The notes beneath the pieces are model-generated. The model was not told where the DNA came from. It searched no databases and was given only the letters and a program-made list of their open reading frames with translations. From assembly GCA_951804985.1 (NCBI GenBank), contig OX638130.1, positions 78,238,583-78,302,582 on the forward strand: 64,000 nt of DNA, in the 5' to 3' direction. Origin of the DNA: Dryomyza anilis. Lineage: Eukaryota; Arthropoda; Insecta; Diptera; Dryomyzidae. This document shows, piece by piece, positions 10,792 to 24,309 of the stretch. The number at the start of each line of letters is the position of its first letter. Position 1 is the stretch's first letter. The translations under genes and the position numbers were made by a program.

Positions 10792-12636
10792 AGATCAAAA
10801 AGATCAAAAAGATCAAAAAGATCAAAAAGATCAAAGAGATCAAAAAGATCAAAAAGATCAAAAAGATCAAAAAGATCAAAAAGATCAAAAAGATCAGAAA
10901 GATTAAAAACATCAAAAAGATCAAAAAGAACAAAAAGATCGAAAAGATTAAAAAGATTAAAAAAATCAAAAAGAGCGAAAAGATCAACAAGAACGAAAAG
11001 GTCTTAAAGACCGAAAAGATCAAAAAGATCGAAGAGATCAGAAAGATCGAAAAGATTGAAAAGATTAAAAAGATCAAAAAGATCAAAAAGATCGAAAAGA
11101 TCAAAAAGATCGAAAAGATCAAAAAGATCGAAAAGATCAAAAAGATCGAAAAGATTAAAAAGATAGAGAAGATCAAAAAGATCAAAAAGATCGAAAAGAT
11201 CAGAAAGATCGAAAAGATTAAAAAGATCAAAAAGATCGAAAAGATCAAAAAGATCAAAAAGATTAAAAAGATAGAGAAGATCAAAAAGATCAAAAAGATC
11301 GAAAAGATCAGAAAGATCAAAAAGATCGAAAAGATTAAAAAGATCGAAAAGATCTGAAAGATTGGAAAGATCAAAAAGATCGAAAAGATCAGAAAGATCG
11401 AAAAGATCAAAAAGATCGAAATGATCTGAAAGATTGGAAAGATCAAAAAGATCGAAAAGATCAGAAAGATCGAAAAGATCATAAAGATCGAAAAGATCGA
11501 AAAGATCGAAAAGATTAAAAAGATCAAAAAGATCGAAAAGATCGAAAAGATCAAAAAGATCAAAAAGATCAAAAAGATCAAAAAGATCAGAAAGATCAAA
11601 AAGACCAGAAAGATTGAAAAGATAAGAAAGATCAAAAAGATCGAAAATATCGAAAAGATCAGAAATATCGAAATATCGAAATGATCAAAAAGATCAAAAA
11701 GATCGAAAAGATTAAAAAGATAGAGAAGATCAAAAAGATCAAAAAGATCGAAAAGATCAAAAAGATCGAAAAGATTAAAAAGATCGAAAAGATCTGAAAG
11801 ATTGGAAAGATCAAAAAGATCAAAAAGATCAAAAAGATCAGAAAGATCAAAAAGACCAGAAAGATTGAAAAGATAAGAAAGATCAAAAAGATCGAAAAGA
11901 TCGAAAAGATCAGAAAGATCGAAAAGATCGAAAAGATTAAAAAGATCAAAAAGATCGAAAAGATCAAAAAGATCAAAAAGATCAAAAAGATCAAAAAGAT
12001 CAAAAAGATCAAAAAGATCAAAAAGATCAAAAAGATCAAAAAGATCAAAAAGATCAAAAAGATCAAAAAGATCAAAAAGATCAAAAAGATCAAAAAGATC
12101 AAAAAGATCAAAAAGATCAAAAAGATCAAAAAGATCAAAAAGATCAAAAAGATCAAAAAGATCAAAAAGATCAAAAAGATCAAAAAGATCAAAAAGATCA
12201 AAAAGATCAAAAAGATCAAAAAGATCAAAAAGATCAAAAAGATCAAAAAGATCAAAAAGATCAAAAAGATCAAAAAGATCAAAAAGATCAAAAAGATCAA
12301 AAAGATCAAAAAGATCAAAAAGATCAAAAAGATCAAAAAGATCAAAAAGATCAAAAAGATCAAAAAGATCAAAAAGATCAAAAAGATCAAAAAGATCAAA
12401 AAGATCAAAAAGATCAAAAAGATCAAAAAGATCAAAAAGATCAAAAAGATCAAAAAGATCAAAAAGATCAAAAAGATCAAAAAGATCAAAAAGATCGAAA
12501 AGATCGAAAAGATCGAAAAGATCAAAAAGATCAAAAAAATCAAAAAGATCAAAAAGATCAAAAATATAAAAAAGATCAAAAAGATCAAAAAGATTAAAAA
12601 CGTTAAAAAGATTAAAACGATCAAAAAGATCAAAAT
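10792..12636. repeat. 9-bp tandem array A3
   Basis: Long version of the array. It contains the distal variant block with landmarks GAACGAAAAGGTCTTAAAG and GATCATAAAGATCG that is also present in A1 and A4, followed by the tRNA-proximal block shared by all units. Confidence 0.95.
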
Positions 12637-12658
12637 GTTTCTATGAAAAGATGTTGTT

Positions 12659-12732
12659 AGCCCCAGTCCAGGCTTGAACCGGGGACCTTTCGGCTTGCAG
12701 TCCAACGCATTAACCACTGAGCTACTGCGGCT
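12659..12732 (-). tRNA. tRNA-Cys(GCA)-like sequence, unit 3
   Basis: Same 74-nt segment as in the other units, inside the array and on the minus strand. Confidence 0.6.
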
Positions 12733-13315
12733 ACAGATTAAAAAGATAAAAAATATCAAAAAGATCAAAAAGATTAAAAAGATCAAAAAGATCAAATAGA
12801 TCAAAGGGACACGCGTACGGGTAGTTGACTGAATGTGTAAGTACATATGTCGTTATTTGCTGTGAGTATCGATATTACCGTAATAATGCAGGTTAGGTAA
12901 TATATAACTTATTATGTTGAAAGGTAAAAATCTCTAACCGCTATATAATATAAAATATTCAGGTATATTAACTAAATAAAAATTGTAACCAAAAAAACCC
13001 AAGCGAGACCGTAATAAAAGTATTTTTCGAATAGGTATAAATCGTATAGTGTATTATTTAAATGAATGAATACAGTAAGAAATAACATCCTTAGGTCAAA
13101 CGATTTTATTACAGCTCAATTTGTACAACATAGGTATTGCGAATAATAAAAAGATTTCAATTTTTCAAATGGTTTTGAATAACTCATTCATGGTACAGGT
13201 ACTTTTTAATAAAATTTTAATTTCTATATATACCTCCGTAAAAAAAATATAAATTAGTCTATTTTTTAACATCATTACCGAAAGTCACTATAATTGCGAA
13301 TCTCTATCTTAAAAA

Positions 13316-14617
13316 ATGGGAAGAAATAAAAAAGCTGATGTTTCAACTTTGGTGTGTTTGGATGAGGATAAAGAGAATGCTAAATGCCTAATTTGCAAAA
13401 AAAAAACATTGAAAACCCATGCTGGAAACAATAAACGTCATTTCGAAAATCTTCATAATTACAACTGTAGAGAGACTTCTGAAAGCGAGTTCAGTTCCGA
13501 TGGACCATCAACACAAAAATTCGAAGTGAATATTTGAAATGTATTGGTTACACTATTACTCGTCTCCATATGCCATTTAGATCTTTTGATGATGACAAAT
13601 GCTTTCAAAAAATTTTACAATCCTGGTCGTCCGCTTTTGATAATAAGTTCAACTCCAGAAATATCGTCGATAATTTAAATACGATAAAAATTAAAGTTCT
13701 AGAAAATATTATGAATAATATTAAAAATCGTGTACTATGCTTGAAAATGGACATTGCAACGTCGAAGGATAGAAGCAAATACTTTGAAATAAATATAAAT
13801 ACAATTTCAATGGTTGAACTTACGTACGGATCGTCACACAGCTCGATATCTAAAAAGTGAAATTCTGAGATGCTTAAACGACTTTGAAATTGATATGAAG
13901 CAAATTTATTCCATGACGACAGACAATGGGGCAAATGTTATAAAAACTTCACGACTTCTTCAGGAATATGAAGATGTTGGAATATGTGACAACGATGATA
14001 TAGATGACAACTTCAATGATATTAACGAAAATATAAAATTGTCAGTTGTTCATTGTGCAGCACATACACTTCAGTTTACTTCGTGGGATGTTTTGAAGCA
14101 GATAGTAACTCCTGTTGATGATTGCAGAAAAATTGTAAAATCATTGAGAAAGGTTGTTCGATATGAAGAAGGTTTGCCCATGCCGATATTAGACAACAAC
14201 ACAAGATGGAGCTCTATATATAATATGATTCGATCGCTAAAAGAAATCAGAGCCAGTATAGAGGATAATACTTCCTATAATTATGAAATTAATTGGGCGT
14301 TTGTGGAAATTTTCTACGTATCGTTTAAACCTGTTTCAGATTGTAGCAAAATGTTGCAAACAGTGCAGTTGGTAATTGAATGGCTGGAACCGTGAATGGC
14401 GTGTTTGTGAAACAGACTGGGAGGAACTTCACCTTAACAACATTTATGCGAAAATACTTTTAGACGCGATGAAAATAAGAAAACGAATACTGCTAGAAAA
14501 TGATGCGTTTCAAGCTGCTATTTACATAGATCCAAAAAAAGGCAAAAAAGTTCAACATATTTAACTGAATTTCAGTTGTAAGCATAATTTAAAATACTGT
14601 ACATGCAATAAATGACA
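13316..14617 (+). pseudogene. hAT transposase, unit 3, up to mariner insertion
   Basis: Here the A-run has 10 A, so the 73-residue BED-finger frame is open (MGRNKKADVSTLVCLDEDKE onward). A one-base slip after the BED frame and another near 13830 separate it from the core frames. One substitution changes AGNIKRH to AGNNKRH. Carries AAATAC at 13778 as unit 1 does, against AAAGAC in units 2, 4 and 5. Confidence 0.85.
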
Positions 14618-14619
14618 TA

Positions 14620-15727
14620 AGGACTGCGTCGAATAAAATTGTCCGCTACAAAAATGAAAAAATCTAGTAATCGAATTTTTATAGAATAAAATATTTTATT
14701 TTGCAAATTATTTTTAGATTTACAAAAAAATATAAAAAACCAGAAATTAATATTTTTTAATAAAAAGTTTTAATTTTTCCGGAACCCCTTCCATTAATGT
14801 TGTAATGGTAGTGTCCGACACCCTCACAGCTGCTGAAGACCACTTTCTTTCAAAGTCTTGAAGGTCTTTGGCCACTTTTTTTGTTGTCTTCATCTCCCTT
14901 TTTACTAAAGCCCAGTATCTCTCAATCGGCCTGAGTTCTGGACAGTTTGGTGGATTGGCTTAACTATGCACCAAAATCACTGCATTTTGTTGGATCCACT
15001 CTAAGGCCGTTTTGCTGTAGTGACATGAAGCGAGGTCAGGCCAAAAAAATGTGGACACTTCATGTTGGCGTAAAAATGGAAGCAATCTCTTTTACAAGCA
15101 TTCCTTCACTTATATTTCGCTATTAATTGTACCCGATGTCACGAATGAGCTGCTCCTTTTTCCACAACTGCAAATTGCCTGCCAAACAAGGAATTTCTTT
15201 GGGAATTTTGTAATTTTTTTTGATTTGAATTTTTCAGCGACATTTCCTCGATATAAAATTCCTGCCCAGGTAGCTGAGAAAAGTCCGCTAAAACATAAGT
15301 TTCGTCGTCCATTGTGCAGCAATCGAATTTTTTAAAAAAATCTTGGTTCAGATTTTTAGCTCGTTGTTTTGCGGTTTCATTCTTGACGGCATTTCTATCC
15401 GGAACTTTTTGGACCTTGTACGTCTTCAGCCCAGCTTCTTTCTTAGTCCTGCGCACGAAATATTCTGAGCAATCCGCCTTTCTCGCCAATTTCCTTCCGG
15501 ATATGCTTGGATCTTTCTTTAAAATATTCACAACCTTCTTCGACTTTTCACGATCATGTGGGCCTTTTTTTTTACCAGAACCTTTCTTCCGATCAATACT
15601 CAGGTCTTCCTTAAATCGGTTGATAACGCGAGAAATGGTCTTAGGGTTAGCCCCTACCTCCTTGGCAATTTTTTTCAAAAGACCAACTAGGTTGTTTTTG
15701 AAAAATTTTAATTATATTTTCTCGCAC
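14620..15727 (-). pseudogene. Mariner element, unit 3, truncated by the array
   Basis: Same extent and same TTCTCGCAC junction as unit 2, which shows that units 2 and 3 descend from one truncated copy. Confidence 0.85.
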
Positions 15728-17463
15728 AGATCAAAAAGATCAAAAAGATCAAAAAGATCAAAGAGATCAAAAAGATCAAAAAGATCAAAAAGATCAAAAA
15801 GATCAGAAAGATTAAAAACATCAAAAAGATCAAAAAGAACAAAAAGATCGAAAAGATTAAAAAGATTAAAAAAATCAAAAAGAGCGAAAAGATCAACAAG
15901 AACGAAAAGGTCTTAAAGACCGAAAAGATCAAAAAGATCGAAGAGATCAGAAAGATCGAAAAGATTGAAAAGATTAAAAAGATCAAAAAGATCAAAAAGA
16001 TCGAAAAGATCAAAAAGATCGAAAAGATCAAAAAGATCGAAAAGATCAAAAAGATCGAAAAGATTAAAAAGATAGAGAAGATCAAAAAGATCAAAAAGAT
16101 CGAAAAGATCAGAAAGATCGAAAAGATTAAAAAGATCAAAAAGATCGAAAAGATCAAAAAGATCAAAAAGATTAAAAAGATAGAGAAGATCAAAAAGATC
16201 AAAAAGATCGAAAAGATCAGAAAGATCAAAAAGATCGAAAAGATTAAAAAGATCGAAAAGATCTGAAAGATTGGAAAGATCAAAAAGATCGAAAAGATCA
16301 GAAAGATCGAAAAGATCAAAAAGATCAAAAAGATCGAAATGATCTGAAAGATTGGAAAGATCAAAAAGATCGAAAAGATCAGAAAGATCGAAAAGATCAT
16401 AAAGATCGAAAAGATCGAAAAGATCGAAAAGATTAAAAAGATCAAAAAGATCGAAAAGATCGAAAAGATCAAAAAGATCAAAAAGATCAAAAAGATCAGA
16501 AAGATCAAAAAGACCAGAAAGATTGAAAAGATAAGAAAGATCAAAAAGATCGAAAATATCGAAAAGATCAGAAATATCGAAATATCGAAATGATCAAAAA
16601 GATCAAAAAGATCGAAAAGATTAAAAAGATAGAGAAGATCAAAAAGATCAAAAAGATCGAAAAGATCAAAAAGATCGAAAAGATTAAAAAGATCGAAAAG
16701 ATCTGAAAGATTGGAAAGATCAAAAAGATCAAAAAGATCAAAAAGATCAAAAAGATCAGAAAGATCAAAAAGACCAGAAAGATTGAAAAGATAAGAAAGA
16801 TCAAAAAGATCGAAAAGATCGAAAAGATCAGAAAGATCGAAAAGATCGAAAAGATTAAAAAGATCAAAAAGATCGAAAAGATCAAAAAGATCAAAAAGAT
16901 CAAAAAGATCAAAAAGATCAAAAAGATCAAAAAGATCAAAAAGATCAAAAAGATCAAAAAGATCAAAAAGATCAAAAAGATCAAAAAGATCAAAAAGATC
17001 AAAAAGATCAAAAAGATCAAAAAGATCAAAAAGATCAAAAAGATCAAAAAGATCAAAAAGATCAAAAAGATCAAAAAGATCAAAAAGATCAAAAAGATCA
17101 AAAAGATCAAAAAGATCAAAAAGATCAAAAAGATCAAAAAGATCAAAAAGATCAAAAAGATCAAAAAGATCAAAAAGATCAAAAAGATCAAAAAGATCAA
17201 AAAGATCAAAAAGATCAAAAAGATCAAAAAGATCAAAAAGATCAAAAAGATCAAAAAGATCAAAAAGATCAAAAAGATCAAAAAGATCAAAAAGATCAAA
17301 AAGATCAAAAAGATCGAAAAGATCGAAAAGATCGAAAAGATCAAAAAGATCAAAAAGATCAAAAAAATCAAAAATATCAAAAAGATCAAAAATATAAAAA
17401 AGATCAAAAAGATCAAAAAGATTAAAAACGTTAAAAAGATTAAAACGATCAAAAAGATCAAAA
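15728..17463. repeat. 9-bp tandem array A4
   Basis: Long-type array like A3, with small differences in the number of GATCAAAAA units at both pure tracts. Confidence 0.95.
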
Positions 17464-17486
17464 TGTTTCTATGAAAAGATGTTGTT

Positions 17487-17560
17487 AGCCCCAGTCCAGG
17501 CTTGAACCGGGGACCTTTCGGCTTGCAGTCCAACGCATTAACCACTGAGCTACTGCGGCT
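17487..17560 (-). tRNA. tRNA-Cys(GCA)-like sequence, unit 4
   Basis: Same segment as in the other units. Confidence 0.6.
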
Positions 17561-18143
17561 ACAGATTAAAAAGATAAAAAATATCAAAAAGATCAAAAAG
17601 ATTAAAAAGATCAAAAAGATCAAATAGATCAAAGGGACACGCGTACGGGTAGTTGACTGAATGTGTAAGTACATATGTCGTTATTTGCTGTGAGTATCGA
17701 TATTACCGTAATAATGCAGGTTAGGTAATATATAACTTATTATGTTGAAAGGTAAAAATCTCTAACCGCTATATAATATAAAATATTCAGGTATATTAAC
17801 TAAATAAAAATTGTAACCAAAAAAACCCAAGCGAGACCGTAATAAAAGTATTTTTCGAATAGGTATAAATCGTATAGTGTATTATTTAAATGAATGAATA
17901 CAGTAAGAAATAACATCCTTAGGTCAAACGATTTTATTACAGCTCAATTTGTACAACATAGGTATTGCGAATAATAAAAAGATTTCAATTTTTCAAATGG
18001 TTTTGAATAACTCATTCATGGTACAGGTACTTTTTAATAAAATTTTAATTTCTATATATACCTCCGTAAAAAAAATATAAATTAGTCTATTTTTTAACAT
18101 CATTACCGAAAGTCACTATAATTGCGAATCTCTATCTTAAAAA

Positions 18144-19150
18144 ATGGGAAGAAATAAAAAAGCTGATGTTTCAACTTTGGTGTGTTTGGATGAGGATAAA
18201 GAGAATGCTAAATGCCTAATTTGCAAAAAAAAAACATTGAAAACCCATGCTGGAAACATTAAACGTCATTTCGAAAATCTTCATAATTACAACTGTAGAG
18301 AGACTTCTGAAAGCGAGTTCAGTTCCGATGGACCATCAACACAAAAATTCGAAGTGAATATTTGAAATGTATTGGTTACACTATTACTCGTCTCCATATG
18401 CCATTTAGATCTTTTGATGATGACAAATGCTTTCAAAAAATTTTACAATCCTGGTCGTCCGCTTTTGATAATAAGTTCAACTCCAGAAATATCGTCGATA
18501 ATTTAAATACGATAAAAATTAAAGTTCTAGAAAATATTATGAATAATATTAAAAATCGTGTACTATGCTTGAAAATGGACATTGCAACGTCGAAGGATAG
18601 AAGCAAAGACTTTGAAATAAATATAAATACAATTTCAATGGTTGAACTTACGTACGGATCGTCACACAGCTCGATATCTAAAAAGTGAAATTCTGAGATG
18701 CTTAAACGACTTTGAAATTGATATGAAGCAAATTTATTCCATGACGACAGACAATGGGGCAAATGTTATAAAAACTTCACGACTTCTTCAGGAATATGAA
18801 GATGTTGGAATATGTGACAACGATGATATAGATGACAACTTCAATGATATTAACGAAAATATAAAATTGTCAGTTGTTCATTGTGCAGCACATACACTTC
18901 AGTTTACTTCGTGGGATGTTTTGAAGCAGATAGTAACTCCTGTTGATGATTGCAGAAAAATTGTAAAATCATTGAGAAAGGTTGTTCGATATGAAGAAGG
19001 TTTGCCCATGCCGATATTAGACAACAACACAAGATGGAGCTCTATATATAATATGATTCGATCGCTAAAAGAAATCAGAGCCAGTATAGAGGATAATACT
19101 TCCTATAATTATGAAATTAATTGGGCGTTTGTGGAAATTTTCTACGTATC
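18144..19150 (+). pseudogene. hAT transposase, N-terminal two-thirds, unit 4
   Basis: Short type, ending at CTACGTATC like unit 1. The BED frame is open (10 A). The identical breakpoint in units 1 and 4 shows the deletion came before the duplication of the 13.3-kb block. Confidence 0.85.
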
Positions 19151-19709
19151 TTGGTTCAGATTTTAAGCTCGTTGTTTTGCGGTTTCATTCTTGACGGCAT
19201 TTCTATCCGGAACTTTTTGGACCTTGTACGTCTTCAGCCCAGCTTCTTTCTTAGTCCTGCGCACGAAATATTCTGAGCAATCCGCCATTCTCGCCAATTT
19301 CCTTCCGGATATGCTTGGATCTTTCTTTAAAATATTCACAACCTTCTTCGACTTTTCACGATCATGTGGGCCTTTTTTTTTACCAGAACCTTTCTTCCGA
19401 TCAATACTCAGATCTTCCTTAAATCGGTTGATAACGCGAGAAATGGTCTTAGGGTTAGCCCCTACCTCCTTGGCAATTTTTTTCAAAAGACCAACTAGGT
19501 TGTTTTTGAAAAATTTTAATTATATTTTCTCGCACTTCCACTTCGTTTGCCATTTTCGCGTTAAATAAATTTTGTATTGACTATAACTGACACAAATTAT
19601 TTTCTGCCATTTAATTCAGAGCTACTATGATCATTTTTTTTTAATTTGAATCTTGCAATAGCACATTATTGGAAGATATGTAACGGACAATTTTATTCGA
19701 CGCAGTCCT
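19151..19709 (-). pseudogene. Mariner remnant with internal deletion, unit 4
   Basis: Counterpart of 5825-6383, with a private change giving RMADCSEYF instead of RKADCSEYF. Its terminal repeat is followed by TA at 19710-19711. Confidence 0.85.
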
Positions 19710-19711
19710 TA

Positions 19712-19856
19712 TTCTTTAATTTCAGGATCATTTGAAGCACATTTTTAAATTAATAAATGAATTGAATCCAAGTTCAGTGAGTAAACAAATATTACCAAAA
19801 CCCTCCCCATCGAAATCAAAGCCAGAAAGCTGCTATAACAAACTAGAACCTTTCTT
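19712..19856 (+). pseudogene. hAT C-terminal-side fragment, unit 4
   Basis: Counterpart of 6386-6530, with the same AACTAGAA junction to a second mariner fragment. Confidence 0.7.
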
Positions 19857-20124
19857 CCGATCAATACTCAGGTCTTCCTTAAATCGGTTGATAACGCGAG
19901 AAATGGTCTTAGGGTTAGCCCCTACCTCCTTGGCAATTTTTTTAAAAGACCAACTAGGTTGTTTTTGAAAATTTTTAATTATATTTTCTCGCACTTCCAC
20001 TTCGTTTGCCATTTTCGCGTTAAATAAATTTTGTATTGACTATAACTGACACAAATTATTTTCTGCCATTTAATTCAGAGCTACTATGATCATTTTTTTT
20101 TAATTTGAATCTTGCAATAGCACA
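19857..20124 (-). pseudogene. Second mariner fragment, unit 4
   Basis: Counterpart of 6531-6805. It keeps the in-frame N-terminal form and lacks the small TTTTTTTGAATC duplication seen in unit 1. Confidence 0.8.
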
Positions 20125-21044
20125 TAAAGATCGAAAAGATCGAAAAGATTAAAAAGATCAAAAAGATCGAAAAGATCGAAAAGATCAAAAAGATCAAAAA
20201 GATCAAAAAGATCAGAAAGATCAAAAAGACCAGAAAGATTGAAAAGATAAGAAAGATCAAAAAGATCGAAAATATCGAAAAGATCAGAAATATCGAAATA
20301 TCGAAATGATCAAAAAGATCAAAAAGATCGAAAAGATTAAAAAGATAGAGAAGATCAAAAAGATCAAAAAGATCGAAAAGATCAAAAAGATCGAAAAGAT
20401 TAAAAAGATCGAAAAGATCTGAAAGATTGGAAAGATCAAAAAGATCAAAAAGATCAAAAAGATCAGAAAGATCAAAAAGACCAGAAAGATTGAAAAGATA
20501 AGAAAGATCAAAAAGATCGAAAAGATCGAAAAGATCAGAAAGATCGAAAAGATCGAAAAGATTAAAAAGATCAAAAAGATCGAAAAGATCAAAAAGATCA
20601 AAAAGATCAAAAAGATCAAAAAGATCAAAAAGATCAAAAAGATCAAAAAGATCAAAAAGATCAAAAAGATCAAAAAGATCAAAAAGATCAAAAAGATCAA
20701 AAAGATCAAAAAGATCAAAAAGATCAAAAAGATCAAAAAGATCAAAAAGATCAAAAAGATCAAAAAGATCAAAAAGATCAAAAAGATCAAAAAGATCAAA
20801 AAGATCAAAAAGATCAAAAAGATCAAAAAGATCAAAAAGATCAAAAAGATCAAAAAGATCAAAAAGATCAAAAAGATCAAAAAGATCAAAAAGATCAAAA
20901 AGATCAAAAAGATCAAAAAGATCGAAAAGATCGAAAAGATCAAAAAAATCAAAAAGATCAAAAAGATCAAAAATATAAAAAAGATCAAAAAGATCAAAAA
21001 GATTAAAAACGTTAAAAAGATTAAAACGATCAAAAAGATCAAAA
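20125..21044. repeat. 9-bp tandem array A5
   Basis: Short-type array like A2, beginning directly after CAATAGCACA of the mariner end. Confidence 0.95.
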
Positions 21045-21067
21045 TGTTTCTATGAAAAGATGTTGTT

Positions 21068-21141
21068 AGCCCCAGTCCAGGCTTGAACCGGGGACCTTTC
21101 GGCTTGCAGTCCAACGCATTAACCACTGAGCTACTGCGGCT
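21068..21141 (-). tRNA. tRNA-Cys(GCA)-like sequence, unit 5
   Basis: Same segment as in the other units. Confidence 0.6.
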
Positions 21142-23028
21142 ACAGATTAAAAAGATAAAAAATATCAAAAAGATCAAAAAGATTAAAAAGATCAAAAAGA
21201 TCAAATAGATCAAAGGGACACGCGTACGGGTAGTTGACTGAATGTGTAAGTACATATGTCGTTATTTGCTGTGAGTATCGATATTACCGTAATAATGCAG
21301 GTTAGGTAATATATAACTTATTATGTTGAAAGGTAAAAATCTCTAACCGCTATATAATATAAAATATTCAGGTATATTAACTAAATAAAAATTGTAACCA
21401 AAAAAACCCAAGCGAGACCGTAATAAAAGTATTTTTCGAATAGGTATAAATCGTATAGTGTATTATTTAAATGAATGAATACAGTAAGAAATAACATCCT
21501 TAGGTCAAACGATTTTATTACAGCTCAATTTGTACAACATAGGTATTGCGAATAATAAAAAGATTTCAATTTTTCAAATGGTTTTGAATAACTCATTCAT
21601 GGTACAGGTACTTTTTAATAAAATTTTAATTTCTATATATACCTCCGTAAAAAAAATATAAATTAGTCTATTTTTTAACATCATTACCGAAAGTCACTAT
21701 AATTGCGAATCTCTATCTTAAAAAATGGGAAGAAATAAAAAAGCTGATGTTTCAACTTTGGTGTGTTTGGATGAGGATAAAGAGAAAGCTAAATGCCTAA
21801 TTTGCAAAAAAAAAACATTGAAAACCCATGCTGGAAACATTAAACGTCATTTCGAAAATCTTCATAATTACAACTGTAGAGAGACTTCTGAAAGCGAGTT
21901 CAGTTCCGATGGACCATCAACACAAAAATTCGAAGTGAATATTTGAAATGTATTGGTTACACTATTACTCGTCTCCATATGCCATTTAGATCTTTTGATG
22001 ATGACAAATGCTTTCAAAAAATTTTACAATCCTGGTCGTCCGCTTTTGATAATAAGTTCAACTCCAGAAATATCGTCGATAATTTAAATACGATAAAAAT
22101 TAAAGTTCTAGAAAATATTATGAATAATATTAAAAATCGTGTACTATGCTTGAAAATGGACATTGCAACGTCGAAGGATAGAAGCAAAGACTTTGAAATA
22201 AATATAAATACAATTTCAATGGTTGAACTTACGTACGGATCGTCACACAGCTCGATATCTAAAAAGTGAAATTCTGAGATGCTTAAACGACTTTGAAATT
22301 GATATGAAGCAAATTTATTCCATGACGACAGACAATGGGGCAAATGTTATAAAAACTTCACGACTTCTTCAGGAATATGAAGATGTTGGAATATGTGACA
22401 ACGATGATATAGATGACAACTTCAATGATATTAACGAAAATATAAAATTGTCAGTTGTTCATTGTGCAGCACATACACTTCAGTTTACTTCGTGGGATGT
22501 TTTGAAGCAGATAGTAACTCCTGTTGATGATTGCAGAAAAATTGTAAAATCATTGAGAAAGGTTGTTCGATATGAAGAAGGTTTGCCCATGCCGATATTA
22601 GACAACAACACAAGATGGAGCTCTATATATAATATGATTCGATCGCTAAAAGAAATCAGAGCCAGTATAGAGGATAATACTTCCTATAATTATGAAATTA
22701 ATTGGGCGTTTGTGGAAATTTTCTACGTATCGTTTAAACCTGTTTCAGATTGTAGCAAAATGTTGCAAACAGTGCAGTTGGTAATTGAATGGCTGGAACC
22801 GTGAATGGCGTGTTTGTGAAACAGACTGGGAGGAACTTCACCTTACCAACATTTATGCGAAAATACTTTTAGACGCGATGAAAATAAGAAAACGAATACT
22901 GCTAGAAAATGATGCGTTTCAAGCTGCTATTTACATAGATCCAAAAAAAGGCAAAAAAGTTCAACATATTTAACTGAATTTCAGTTGTAAGCATAATTTA
23001 AAATACTGTACATGCAATAAATGACATA

Positions 23029-24309
23029 AGGACTGCGTCGAATAAAATTGTCCGCTACAAAAATGAAAAAATCTAGTAATCGAATTTTTATAGAATAAAA
23101 TATTTTATTTTGCAAATTATTTTTAGATTTACAAAAAATATAAAAAACCAGAAATTAATATTTTTTAATAAAAAGTTTTAATTTTTCCGGAACCCCTTCC
23201 ATTAATGTTGTAATGGTAGTGTCCGACACCCTCACAGCTGCTGAAGACCACTTTCTTTCAAAGTCTTGAAGGTCTTTGGCCACTTTTTTTGTTGTCTTCA
23301 TCTCCCTTTTTACTAAAGCCCAGTATCTCTCAATCGGCCTGAGTTCTGGACAGTTTGGTGGATTGGCTTAACTATGCACCAAAATCACTGCATTTTGTTG
23401 GATCCACTCTAAGGCCGTTTTGCTGTAGTGACATGAAGCGAGGTCAGGCCAAAAAAATGTGGACACTTCATGTTGGCGTAAAAATGGAAGCAATCTATTT
23501 TACAAGCATTCCTTCACTTATATTTCGCTATTAATTGTACCCGATGTCACGAATGAGCTGCTCCTTTTTCCACAACTGCAAATTGCCTGCCAAACAAGGA
23601 ATTTCTTTGGGAATTTTGTAATTTTTTTTGATTTGAATTTTTCAGCGACATTTCCTCGATATAAAATTCCTGCCCAGGTAGCTGAGAAAAGTCCGCTAAA
23701 ACATAAGTTTCGTCGTCCATTGTGCAGCAATCGAATTTTTTAAAAAAATCTTGGTTCAGATTTTTAGCTCGTTGTTTTGCGGTTTCATTCTTGACGGCAT
23801 TTCTATCCGGAACTTTTTGGACCTTGTACGTCTTCAGCCCAGCTTCTTTCTTAGTCCTGCGCACGAAATATTCTGAGCAATCCGCCTTTCTCGCCAATTT
23901 CCTTCCGGATATGCTTGGATCTTTCTTTAAAATATTCACAACCTTCTTCGACTTTTCACGATCATGTGGGCCTTTTTTTTTACCAGAACCTTTCTTCCGA
24001 TCAATACTCAGGTCTTCCTTAAATCGGTTGATAACGCGAGAAATGGTCTTAGGGTTAGCCCCTACCTCCTTGGCAATTTTTTTCAAAAGACCAACTAGGT
24101 TGTTTTTGAAAAATTTTAATTATATTTTCTCGCACTTCCACTTCGTTTGCCATTTTCGCGTTAAATAAATTTTGTATTGACTATAACTGACACAAATTAT
24201 TTTCTGCCATTTAATTCAGAGCTACTATGATCATTTTTTTTTAATTTGAATCTTGCAATAGCACATTATTGGAAGATATGTAACGGACAATTTTATTCGA
24301 CGCAGTCCT
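23029..24309 (-). mobile_element. Complete-length Tc1/mariner-type element (1,281 bp)
   Basis: Terminal inverted repeats start AGGACTGCGTCGAATAAAAT at both ends, and TA flanks both sides (23027-23028 and 24310-24311). This matches the size and TA target preference of the Tc1/mariner (IS630) superfamily. It is inserted in the hAT gene in opposite orientation to it, and is the parent form of the truncated pieces in units 1-4. Confidence 0.92.
23155..24153 (-). pseudogene. Tc1/mariner transposase
   Basis: Starts MANEVEV at 24153. After a one-base insertion the frame continues as KKIAKEVGANPKTISRV (first helix-turn-helix) and FKEDLSIDRKKGSGKKKG (linker). The catalytic Asp of MDDETYV follows, then LVWQAICSCGK, WPDLASCHYSK (second Asp) and PPNCPELRPIERYW (Glu). 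It ends near KLKLFIKKY. As it stands there are 32 codons between second Asp and Glu, including one stop. Frameshifts near the core separate the frames. Length of about 330 codons fits the family. Confidence 0.88.

Larger units (their letters stand above)
4161..21141. repeat. 13.3-kb higher-order repeat of three composite sub-units
   Basis: Measured from the tRNA-like marker (4161, 7740, 12659, 17487, 21068), spacing is 3579, 4919, 4828 and 3581 bp. Unit 1 to 4 is 13,326 bp and unit 2 to 5 is 13,328 bp, so units 4-5 repeat the order of units 1-2. All units share array, tRNA-like sequence, hAT 5' flank, hAT gene and mariner piece at near identity. Units 1 and 4 share the same 1-kb deletion. Recent segmental amplification or an assembly effect could both produce this. 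Confidence 0.85.

Noticed and set aside
10378..11007. Plus-strand 209-codon frame over the mariner and array
   Set aside because: Antisense shadow of the minus-strand transposase that runs into the repeat.
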